Origin: Pempheris klunzingeri
Lineage: Eukaryota; Chordata; Actinopteri; Acropomatiformes; Pempheridae
Length of the DNA: 64,000 bases
Reading direction: 5' to 3'
Assembly: GCF_042242105.1 (NCBI RefSeq)
Contig: NC_092017.1
Span: 19,802,432 to 19,866,431 of the forward strand
Each line of letters starts with the position of its first letter. Positions within the stretch are counted from its first letter, which is position 1. Below are positions 14,443 through 35,489 of this stretch, one piece after another. A program made the position numbers and the translations under genes. A model generated the notes under the pieces. That model saw only the letters and a list, made by a program, of their open reading frames with translations, ran no database searches and had not been told where the DNA came from.

Positions 14443-15471
14443 AGATTTGACGACAGCGTGGCTCTCAGCTGGTCAGGACTCGGGGTGTAGAGAGAAGGAA
14501 TGCAGCTTCTCTGTAATTTGCTGTCTGTCATCAAATCAGAGGGGAAAAACAGCAACACTTGAGAGGAGCTGGGGGAAGTGTAAGAGTCATGTGAGGAGGG
14601 GCGGGGGAAAGAGGGAATACGATAAGGAGTGTAAATGAACAAAATGGATGAATGAAAGGGAAAAATGAAGGAGGAGGTGAAGGGTAATGAGGACTAAGAG
14701 AATCAAGACGAGAGTAGATGTGGCGAGGAGAAGACACTAAACGTCTCTGTTTCATCGAGTGCTTTACAGAAATTGATTAATCTCTGAATGTGAAAAGTTA
14801 TTGGTAGTTAAATGCTGTAGTTTACAGTTGTTGCCCTCATAGCCGCCATCTTTCTGTGTATTTTACATTATTTTTTCTTTGGGGCTGTTGCTGATGGATA
14901 GGGAAATTTGCTAATTGTGTCTTCAGACAATGTTAGAAAGTTTTATGGCACTATTTTAAGAAAATAATGGCATTAATGCTGTTGGTCTAATGCTGCCAAC
15001 GTTATAATAATGCCAACGTTTCTACGATGAGGAACCTGCAAAGCTTCTGTGTGAGTTTCTGCCCTGTTTCCACTGCGTTGTTGTGTCAAAATATCCTCTT
15101 TTATAGTGACACACACATCCTGCTTCATTAATTGCAGGGTTTGGATTGTGGATCTTGTGAGCAGTGCCAAAACTTAGTGCAGGAAGTGGAATGAAAACAG
15201 AACCTGTGATAATGGCATGTTATGGTTGTTGAGCTCCTGTAGTGGAAAACCTAAACTAGACGGCTGCTTCTATGGTTGGATCACATTGTCTTCTCACTTC
15301 ATGCTGCTTCGTAGAGGAGAAACACCACAATGTTCCAAGTGTCTTTGTGTAGCTTGATGGTCTTATGAGAACAACTTTATGCAGGTTTGAAGGATGTCAC
15401 AAAAAACGTCCCTGAGTGTGGTTGTGTCCAACTCTCCAGTGCCTCTGCTCTTCTTGTTATAGCTCTGATCT

Positions 15472-15610
15472 AAGATAAGATAAGATAAGATATTCCTTTA
15501 TTTATCCCACAATGGGGAAATTTCAAGTCAGCAGCAGTTCTGATTCACACATACAAGATACAGTTCACACATACAAAGAAAGGGAATAAAAAATATGAAA
15601 TATGAAATCT
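15472..15610 (-). mobile_element. LINE 3' end fragment (Rex1/L2-like tail)
   Basis: The + strand shows a run of AAGATAAGAT-type units followed by TATTCCTTTATTTATCCCAC and AATGGGGAAATTTC. Read on the minus strand this is the usual teleost LINE tail: GAAATTTCCCCATTGTGGG, ATAAATAAAGG, then a short ATCTTATCTT simple repeat. The family name is inferred from the tail only. No reverse transcriptase frame is present, so it is a 5'-truncated copy. Confidence 0.65.
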
Positions 15611-16353
15611 GCTGCGTGTCTCTTGGCATCATATCTACTTGAAAGATAAATGTGGTGTTACTATCAAAATCTAAATGATCTGCAGAAAGTACCTGCATTA
15701 CGCCACAAGTGTTGCTGTGTGGAAAACATGCCGCCCTGTTTTTCTGCGCCTCAAGTATGATGGCAGTGTAATCCAACCAATCTGCAAGAAATGACGACAA
15801 AGCACATCTTATCATTGATGGAAGAATGAAGGAGCCATAGTTAAATAAACTAAACGATTTGTTTCAACTCCAACTAGGAAGATTACAGAAGAACTGCCCA
15901 CTTAACAAACAACCTTTGAGCCATGTGACTTTCTGGTCAGCATTTGTTGCTAAACCCAAAATACAGTAAACTACCTCTCTCTGGTTTGGAGAAAAAAAGT
16001 CATGTAAACCAACCAGGTTAGGCTGCAGCCTCTGAGACCTTTTTTAGCGTTTGTATAACTTGTGTTTGATTGGTGCACTTGTAGCATCGTGTAAACTGTG
16101 GTTTGACCTGAGAATAGAAACTGACTGAAACACTGAAGAGAAACAGAGCAGCCGCTGATAAGAAGATACTGAGCAGAAACATTGTTATCAGTTAGAGGAA
16201 ATTCTTTCTCTTTCCACTGCTTATTTTAATTAATCCATTGTCCATAATGACCCATAACATAATTTGTGACGATTAGTCTCTGTCTCTCTGAATACTGTGC
16301 TCTTTACTTTGACGATAAACTGTCTGTCTGCTGCAGTCTGTGCTGACAGATGA

Positions 16354-16490
16354 TGTGTGTGTGTGTGTGTGTTTATAGGTTATCAGTAGTCAGTCAGCTA
16401 GAAGGACAACTGGCGTGTTGCAACAGCATGTGTTAGGAATGTGCCTGAGGCTGCTGGAAAACACATCAGTGCGTGTGTGTGTGTGTGTGC
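16354..16490. repeat. Pair of (TG)n microsatellites
   Basis: Short TG runs lie at about 16354-16372 and 16472-16489. Confidence 0.8.
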
Positions 16491-17891
16491 GGCTGTGAGT
16501 GTGTATGTTTGAAAGAAAATGAATGACTGCAGGCACCTGAGGTTTTCTGTGTGTGGGGTACAAGTTACTGTATCTGAGACTGTGTGTGTGTTTTCATATT
16601 TCAAAGGCAGAATTTGTTTTTCTGCTGCACATATCTTTCTCTTTCCTTCAAGAACCACAAGACAACAACCACTATAATTTTCTTTGTAAACGCACACACC
16701 TGCGATAGTGAGGTTTGTAGAGGTGCAGATGGATGATGATTTGGAAAACACCTTTCAAAACTTTGTTTTGCCTGTATTCATAGGAACAAGTGAAATACAG
16801 CTTTTGGGAAACACTGGCATCATGACTTCAACTTTGGCATAGCAATATAGGAATTATTCTGTATTTCTACTGAGCATGCGCCAAGAACATGAGATGCATG
16901 CAAACGCTTTGTGTTTTGTTAGTGCTAGATTCAATTGCATGCACATAAGGCAACCAAGCTTTAAGTCATCTTTACAGTTGTGTGGAAGGAAAGAAATATA
17001 TTGTGCCGAAAACAGTTTTTAATCCACCTCTCCATACACAGTTCAATGTACACTGCAAACGTATGCTCAGAATGTACTTCTATGGTGTTAAATATAACCA
17101 CCTACAGGCCTGGCCTTCTTACTTACTTAGTGTTTTAAACTGTTTTTACATTATCGTGTGAGTGATATTCTAAAATACTGTGTTTTTAGAAATATCTGTA
17201 TACATGTGGGCTTGACTTCAGTGTCTCGCTGTCCATCGTCCAAGAATTTCCATATTTGCTCCTTCAACTGGGCACATCCTAGATTTTCTAACCCTTATTC
17301 TGCTGTCACTTGATAGCACATCATCATCTCTGGTCCTCTAGTTGTTTATCTACCTCCAGTGTTGAGATGGAAAACTCTTGAATTTGTAAGGATATAATGC
17401 CTGCATTGTAAACATAACTTTTTCTGTTAAGCAACAGCTGGAAAGACCAAAGTTTTGGTTACAAATCAAGTCACACAAGACTCCGAAACAAGGGCAGCAC
17501 TACAGATTCACTCAGCACGTGTAGATGGGGAAAAAAAAGTGACAACTATATGCGCACAGTACATTGTCGGAAGGTGCAGAACACCTTCAACGCTCATTGG
17601 TAAAGAATCTGGAGGGATTAACGGCAATCTTACACAAACTAGTTACTCATTTGGTGTTTTGATGATGGTGACAGTCTACTCATTTATTCAGGGGTGTCTA
17701 ATAATTTGTCACTTCTCTGTATTATCTGTTCACGATGCTGTGCAATACTTTTGATGCGTTGTGCTGCAGTGTTTCCTGTTTATGCTATAGCAAGTCTAAT
17801 CACACTATGTGCCGCTGTGGTGTGATGTGTCTCTGATTGTTAATATAGATTGCTCCATCTATCTCTCTGTCTGTTTCTCTCTCGGTCTCAG

Positions 17892-17964
17892 GGCTGTGTG
17901 GAGCAGGGAGGAGGGAACCAGCCTGAACTTCAGCTGCATGAATTGCTGACCGAGCGGCTGAGAG
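17892..17964 (+). other. Candidate 5' leader exon of kank3
   Basis: A long pyrimidine tract (TCTCTCTGTCTGTTTCTCTC, then CGGTCTCAG) makes a strong acceptor at 17891. A 73-bp segment follows and ends GAGAG|GTAAAC. kank3 exon 1 begins after an acceptor near 19249, so an internal untranslated exon 1.3 kb upstream fits. The only start codon inside opens a three-codon frame ending in TGA. Transcript data are not available here. Confidence 0.4.
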
Positions 17965-18770
17965 GTAAACTTCACTTTGAACACAACACAATGCATCCAT
18001 TGTACTTTTTTTGAAGTTACAATCTGTTTATATTTAAGTTAATGCTTCCTTCTTTTGTTTGTAATTGGTTTGCAATTATCCAGAAAATATCCAGTTTATG
18101 CAGTTTTCCAGTTAGAACTCACCAACTGGTGGCTATTTTTCCTGAAGCTGAGGAAGCCTTTTATATTTCCTATCATGTTTGCTAATATGGGCAGGGATGG
18201 CAACAAAGCAAAACCTTCAACGTTTGTTATATTTGAACAGATCACGTTTAAAAGACTGCTTCAGTCCCTGCCACACTTTAATGAATCAATTCCTAGTTTG
18301 AACTAAAATATTTAAAAAATGTAACACTTTTTAATGTTCAATATTTTCCATGTTGATCTCTGGTCTCATAACTTTTAATATTTTATATTGAGGTGTTTTA
18401 TAATGCAGTCTGTCCCCTAAGAGTTTCTTTGCTCCGTGCGTCTGAATAAATGATTATGCCCAAAGGGACCAATAGATTTCCCAGTGAAACTGTTTGTAGG
18501 GCAGGTTTTGGTGCTCCTGTGGTGAGAAGATTCCTGTGTTTTTGCAGTAGAGTTGGATGGTATGACGCTGTCATTAAAGAAGCAGCTGTCTTGTGGTTTT
18601 CGGGCATCGCACAGCTCTTTGTTGTTGAGTTTCTCTTGAGGGGTTTCCCCTGACTATCTTCACCATGTGCCAGAAGAACGTTAATTTAAAATTTAGACAT
18701 GTATCTCACCTTCTCAGTGTCTCAAATTCCACCGTATAGATCCTCAAACAGCCACTGGGGCTGAGAGCTA

Positions 18771-18789
18771 AAAAAAAAAAAAAAAAAAA
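18771..18789. repeat. Poly(A) tract
   Basis: A run of about 19 A followed by GAGAAAAA and a short CA repeat. It could be a retroposon tail, but no body is recognised. Confidence 0.6.
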
Positions 18790-19295
18790 GAGAAAAACAC
18801 ACACACACTGAGGTAAGGATGATGTCAGGCCCTGATGTCCTTCAACACCTCTGAAGGGAAGCAAACAAGTGATCCATTTAACAAAACCTCTTTATCTCCT
18901 AAAAGATGGAATCTCACCTTCTCCTGATTTCAGTCACAGACTGTCACACTTGCTAATGAGCCATAAGAAAACTCATAAAATTCTTCAAACATTTCTGCAC
19001 TTTGTAGTAAGTTTATAACTCCTATAAAGAAGCAGCTATGTGTCTGAGCCAGGAAGTTGTATTATTTTTGTTGTTTGCTGAGTAAAGCTGTCTCCTTTTA
19101 ACAAAAACATGGTTATTTGTTTTGCTTACAGAAAAGTCAGTAATATAAAATCAACATACTTTAATTTTTTATCAAACTACTGTACTGTACTTTTGGTTGA
19201 AGTGCATTCATGACAAATGCAACCACGTCACTGTGTTTTCTTTAGCCAGGTGTTGATTTGAAGCTCTGTGTGCTGAGAGGTGCCAGTCCTGAAAA

Positions 19296-29782
<10,487 letters not shown>

Positions 29783-29867
29783 TAGGATTACAGCCGCTGA
29801 TGGAGGCTGATCGACCAGCAAACATAACTGGATCTGAGCTGTGAAAAGCTCCACTGGAATTCACTTA

Positions 29868-30431
29868 AATAAATATGTATTTATATATTGCCATATGTCC
29901 TGCATTTATAAGTACTGTTAATATAAGAATATTATTTTTCCATAAAAGTCATGAATGGTTATATTATATACTTGACTAATATGAGCTCCTAGCATGTCTA
30001 AATGAGGTCTTCTGTGCTTGTGCTTTTTTTTCTGAGACAGAGGATGAGGCCTTACATTTATTATTTGCACTCCACTAATATTTTACTGTTAAAGGCAACA
30101 CACCCACGATGCACATCAAATAACCTGCACCCATTATTTTATATAGCGCATTGGCTGCCTGGACTGGCACATCCTGGTTTCTCTGCCATGACTACTTCTG
30201 TCTGACTACATGTTTGAGTGACATGTCATGCATGTGTACTACAGACATCAAATGGCGCTAATGACAGTGTGTGTTGCCCTCTAGTCTTCCCTTTCTGTCC
30301 TGCCTTGGTCAACTGATCTGTGAACCTCTTCATCTTCATAGTCTGCACTAACTGTCTGTGCATTGTATGTTCATATAAATATGTTTGTATAAATATATAC
30401 AGTATATATACATATTCATGTCTGAAATAAA
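29868..30431 (+). promoter_or_regulatory. Polyadenylation signals for kank3
   Basis: AATAAA occurs 86 bp after the stop codon (29868-29873) and again at 30426-30431. The first would give a very short 3' UTR and the second one of about 670 nt. The DNA between is AT-rich and non-coding. Confidence 0.5.
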
Positions 30432-31149
30432 CATATTTACTTAGAAGCTGATGTTTCTGCAAGCATTGCAACATCTTTTAAATGATATGAATGAACAACT
30501 GTTCTTTACACTGGGTAAAGTAAAGACCATCTCTTCCTGACAAGATGTCCTTCTGTGCTGGATAATTTGGTTCCAAAAAGGGTCTCAACGTCACTCATGT
30601 TGTTGGTACATGTTGCTACTACTTAACCAGCCCGAAAAGCATTAGCAACCCAAACTCACGGTTTTACTGTGAATTAATCATAACATTACACTCCTGCCTG
30701 GGCTGAACAGAGGGACAAATGGAGCTGTTCACTTGAATTTTGAAGCCACTGCATCTGGAAACACAGACGCATTAATTTAACATGATAAATACGATTGATG
30801 CATCTTCAGAAAAACAGAAAGATGAGTAAACACAAGTAATTCCAAGAATTGTTAATGACACTGTGTCAACAATGAAAACCATTGTATAAATAAGTGTCTT
30901 CCTATCCTGCTCCTGGGGGCCCACTGCCCCCCAAACCTGATGACCCATTCATTTGAATCTGGTGTGTTGGAGCAGGAAAACATCTAAAACATGCAAGGCA
31001 GAGGGCCCCAATGAAGCAGGACTAAGAAACACTGGTAGAGATTGTGCTGAAATAGGTCTTAATCTTAATAGGTACAAAATAGATGGGGCATGTGCTAGAT
31101 TTTTTCTCTTTAAAAACAGACATGTATTAGCAGTGGTGAAAGAAATAAT

Positions 31150-31375
31150 CTTTATTTATATAGCGCCAATTCATAACAGTCTCAAGACGCTTTACAAAAG
31201 AGCAGGTAAGACCAAACTCTTTAATTAAGAGAGAGACCCAACGATTCAGGAATTCAAAATTAAGGACTCAAGAATCCCCACATGAGCAAGCATCAGATAT
31301 TATATTAGGCAACAGTGGCAGGAAAAACTCCCCTTTAACAGGAAGAAACCTCGAACCTGAAGATACTCAGATCTC
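31150..31375. mobile_element. Teleost interspersed repeat (TTTATATAGCGCC type)
   Basis: It carries the abundant fish repeat words CTTTATTTATATAGCGCCAA, TCTCAAGACGCTTTACAAAA, GAGCAGGTAAGACCAAACTC, ATGAGCAAGCATCAGATATT, GGAAAAACTCCCCTTTAACA and GGAAGAAACCTCGAACC. It is non-coding. It is usually regarded as a LINE/SINE-type 3' sequence; I do not assign a family. Confidence 0.75.
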
Positions 31376-33035
31376 ACCAGTATCATAGTGTAGAAATACT
31401 GTGATACAAGTACAAGTCCTGCATTCTAACTTTTTCTACAATTAAAGTACAAAAGTATAAGCATCAAAATATACTTAAAGTACCAATAGTACTCATTATG
31501 CAGAATAGCCCATTTCAGGCGGGTGACATCCTAGGTTGGTAGATAATCAATCACAGGGCTGATGCATACAAACAGACAATTATTCACGCTCATATTCACA
31601 TTACGGTCACTTGAGAGCCACCAGTTAAGCTAATATGCATGTCTTTGGACTGTAAAGGAAGCTGGAGTCCCGCAGCAGTGGTGGAATAACGTGGCAAACT
31701 GTGAAAGTTTATAGTTAGTTCAAAGACTTCAAATCTTTTAGAGGATCTGCAGTGGGATACGTTTCCTCTAAATACTATGGCTCTGTGGTATACAATGTTT
31801 TAGTTGTCAATGTCTTAGGTTAGGATTACTTACTTTACTTTTAAATAAATAAAACAGGATGGATAGTACCCTGACATTTCCATGCATGAAAAATTATGAA
31901 TAGTTGTGGTCATTAGTAAAGGCAGCATTGTGACAGTCAGCAAGCTGGATCTGATACACGCCTACACATTCATGCTTCGCAGGATGAAACAGTTAAGAAT
32001 CAGTTAACACAAAAATAAATAAAGCTATCAATTGTTAAGTATGACCCCGCTAGTTGCCTTTATAAACTCATTCACAGATCTTTGATAAATGTAAGTGAAG
32101 CCAATCGTGAGGTAGTACATTATAGTGTTATCCTGGTCAGGGTCATGAGACCTGGAAGCATAGACAAACACGATTAAATTCGATTGATCTGCTTGGACTT
32201 GAACCCAAAAACCTCTTGGGTGCTTGGCAACGTTGACACTGAGCACAACAATAGAAAACAGCTGATCACAAAGTAACTCCTAGAAAGCATCATACCGTGA
32301 GTGTAAAAGGATTTCCCAGTCATGCTCTTTCACCACAAATCCTTATCATAGTCCTTAAATGTTAAGTCTGATCCCATCCCATAACATAACATTATTTGCA
32401 TAAAATACATTGTAACTTTCCTTGGATTATCCCATAATGTCTTATCTTGTGTCTATTGTTTTGTATCTTTGTGTACTTAATGAATAAATATAAATTTGCC
32501 ACTTGCATATTCTTACAAAAAGATCAACACCGTGTCATTAAGACGCCATTTTCCATAACTCTAATTATGATGACTTTGGCTTTGTATGGTTTCTATTATA
32601 ACTTAACCAAGTGGCTCCATTTTACTGCCTCATGTAGCTGCCTTCATGATAATAATATTTGTGACCCGGGTCAACTTTTTTTGCACATGCTACAGAAAAC
32701 AGTGTATATGATTAAATGAGTGGCAGTTGTTCAAGTAACTTAAATCTAGTATTAAATGAAGTAACTTGAATGCATAGGACATTTAAGTATTTTAAGTGGA
32801 CAACTGTTTTAACCTATCACTATGAATGCTGATTGGACAGTGTAATAGCTAGAGGATAATGACACTAGCATTTTCAATGGTTCCATATAAACCTCATTTT
32901 CACTATGTAGTTCTGTCTCAAATGGAGCTGGATTCCAGTGGGAAAAATAAAGGCTTGATATATGGCACAAAGGAAGTGCTTCAACCATTGAGTAACCAAA
33001 CCATCATTCAGATAGCACTGTTTGTACTAATTACA

Positions 33036-33245
33036 TAAATAACACAATCTGCCTACATATATGCAACCAGATCTTTTACTCTGCCTTGATCACTGCAGTG
33101 AGAACAGGGTTTCTCTTTCAAATTGGGATTCTTACAGCTGTATGTTACTTGATCAGTAAATAACACTACCCGTCTACCTTATAATACATCTGGATGTTTT
33201 ACTCTGTTATTATCTTAACACTGAGATTGGGTTTTGATCAGTTTT
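33036..33245. repeat. Degenerate 121-bp tandem duplication
   Basis: TAAATAACAC starts at 33036 and again at 33157. Both copies continue with related words in the same order: CTGCCTACATATAT / CCGTCTACCTTATA, AGATCTTTTACTCTG / GGATGTTTTACTCTG, then GAGAACAGGGTTT / GAGATTGGGTTTT. The pair ends about 450 bp before the gch2 start codon. Confidence 0.6.
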
Positions 33246-33693
33246 TTGCAGTGGCCTTTCTAAAATGTGCAATCGTGAATGTTACTATCTTCTGTTATGT
33301 TAAAGGAGTTAAGATGCAGAAGAAGATGCTGACACAATCTACTGCCTTTGTGACAGCGACACAATACAGCAATTTCTTAGACTTGAAATCATGAGATCAG
33401 TCAGGTGGCTAAGCTCCAAAAGAATCTCAAATTGATTTGTATGGTAATTGGATACCTTCTCTGGAGAGTTAAGACCAACAATGGACAATTACCCAAGCGT
33501 GTAAATTCTTAAATTCTCCTGCATGAATGTATTGGCTTAAGGGGCCAAACGACCCCACAGCCTGATGACACCACATCAGACTTTAAAAATCAGGAGACAT
33601 CCTCTCTGAGACCACAGAGCCAATAGTGCACTATCAGGCCTGTTTCATTGTGTCCTGCAGTGTCTTCCACTGAAAGTAGATCTAAGAGCCAGA

Positions 33694-34696
33694 ATGGAGT
33701 ATCATCATGATTCAGACATGAATGAAGTAGGTGTCCTGTACAAGAACATGTGCATCGAGTCTAAACACAATGGTTTGTGCACAGAGGAGAAGGGCTCCAA
33801 GGACTCTGCAGATTCAAACAAGCTGACTCGCATCAAGAATGCTTATAGCACCATGCTGAGTGAGCTTGGAGAGGACGTCGACCGGGAGGGACTTCTACTT
33901 ACACCACTACGTGCAGCTAAAGCCATGCACTTCTTCACTAAAGGCTACAAAGAATCAATTGCAGGTGGGTACAGTCTTAAGGATGACAAACATTTCTCTC
34001 GTGCTGAACTAGATAATTGTCTTAATATATTCAAACTATATCATATTTTTGCTAAAATAAGTTGAAAACCGTATACTATACTATGAGCAAGTCAAGAAAG
34101 GCAAATGACATTTCAACACTATTGTACTGACTGTCCCATAGTCACATCATATGTTGAAAGCAGGTCTGCTCTCACTTATCATCATGAGGCTAAATGCTAC
34201 ATCCTAACTGATGTCAACATCACCTGTAATTTTGTCATTTCATCCTTTGCTCCAGTATTAATACAGAATGTTAAACATTTAATCTCCTCACAGATATCTT
34301 GAACGATGCCATCTTTGATGAAAACCACAATGAGATGGTGATTGTGAAAGACATTGACTTGTTCTCTCTCTGTGAACATCACATGGTGCCCTTCTTTGGC
34401 AAGGTAATTTAATAAAGTCATTCAAGCCTGAAAAATGATATTTACTGCATCTACTGATATGGACTTTTATGGACTTCAGTTTTTTTCTACATTGACAACA
34501 GCTGTTAATCTTAACAAATTGTATATGACAATGATCTTTTTTGCAAGAATACACATTAATAGGGAATATTGCATGTTAACACACACTGATGATGATGTTG
34601 ATGAAATGCTTTGTTTCAATGTTTCAGGCTCATATAGCCTATCTCCCAAACAAGAAAGTGGTTGGTCTGAGCAAGCTTGCACGGTAGGTGATTCAA

Positions 34697-34733
<37 letters not shown>

Positions 34734-35380
34734 AACACACAGACATCTGTGTCATTCTCATTTCTTTCTTTCAGAATCGTTGAGATCTACAGCAGGAGAC
34801 TTCAAGGTAAAACACTGCTCACAACACTTATTTCTCCATTCATTCATAGTCTTTGTGTATGTATTCTTTTAATTTCTGTGTTACTGTCTCCACAGTTCAG
34901 GAGCGTCTAACCAAGCAGATTGCTTCAGCCATCTCTGAGGCGTTGGAGCCTGCTGGAGTAGCGGTGGTGATTGAGGCTGCGTGAGTATTCAGCTTTTGTT
35001 TCATCCATATTAGACTTTGTTTTTTTTTTTCTCTTTTGGATAAACAAGTACGCGTATTGAACTTTGTCATAGTATCGTACTTTGATAGTATTAGATACAT
35101 TTGCATGCAAGATGCCCAAAGATGTTGAAACAAAGATGTTGTCTTATCTCTCATTTCTGATATCTTCTGGATTCTGTACAAACATGCTTAACTTGCTCTT
35201 TGGGGTTTTACAGTAATTTTAATTTTAACAACCTCCTTCGTGTATTTCAGCCACATGTGCATGGTGATGAGAGGGGTGCAGAAGATGAATGCCAGCACTG
35301 TTACCAGTGTCATGCTGGGAGCATTTAATGATGATCCCCAGATCAGGAAGGAGTTCCTTGCTCTCACAATGAAGAAGTGA
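33694..35380 (+). CDS. gch2: GTP cyclohydrolase I (probable fish paralogue gch2)
   Basis: Six coding exons: 33694-33964, 34294-34403, 34628-34683, 34775-34806, 34896-34980 and 35251-35380, giving 684 nt and 227 residues. The enzyme converts GTP to 7,8-dihydroneopterin triphosphate, the first step to tetrahydrobiopterin and to pteridine pigments. The whole catalytic domain is present, with zinc ligands Cys117 and His120 (in LCEHH) and Cys188 (in HMCMVMRG), the same 71-residue Cys-Cys spacing as in human GCH1. The internal exons (110, 56, 32 and 85 nt) have the same sizes as in human GCH1. The first about 50 residues are divergent. The surroundings (kank3, pik3r2, ifi30) correspond to human chromosome 19, not to the chromosome 14 locus of GCH1. 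That is why I favour gch2, the paralogue used in xanthophore pigmentation in zebrafish; gch1 is not excluded. AATAAA at 35477-35482 closes a short 3' UTR. Confidence 0.9.
34697..34733. repeat. Compound (CA)n(TA)n microsatellite in gch2 intron 3
   Basis: About nine CA units run directly into about eight TA units. The repeat starts only 13 nt after the exon 3 splice donor at 34684. Confidence 0.9.
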
Positions 35381-35476
35381 ATCGTTTCTACGTTCAACGA
35401 AAAAAATTGTTCTAACAACACGTTGATTTGTGCATCTCAGCCAGTTTTACTTTGAGTATATTGAAAATCCATAGAA

Positions 35477-35482
35477 AATAAA
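35477..35482 (+). promoter_or_regulatory. Polyadenylation signal of gch2
   Basis: AATAAA lies 97 nt after the gch2 stop codon. Confidence 0.7.
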
Positions 35483-35489
35483 CATGATA

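Larger units (their letters stand above)
1..17891. other. Non-coding region upstream of kank3
   Basis: No open frame here shows a recognisable domain or a consistent exon series. The longer frames are read through low-complexity DNA, for example the TG repeats at 11.2-11.8 kb. The stretch holds a promoter-like block near 1 kb, a candidate leader exon near 2.4 kb, CA/TG, TCC and CTG microsatellites, an AT-rich duplicated repeat near 12 kb and a LINE 3' tail near 15.5 kb. It is either intergenic DNA or, if the leader exons are right, mostly a large first intron of kank3. Confidence 0.6.
30450..33650. other. kank3-gch2 spacer with repeats
   Basis: No coding exon is recognised. It holds a teleost interspersed repeat (31150-31375), a decayed L2-like fragment in inverted orientation (about 31500-31690, with GGTCACTTGAGAGCCACC and TAATATGCATGTCTTTGGAC), and a degenerate 121-bp tandem pair just upstream of gch2. 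Confidence 0.6.
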
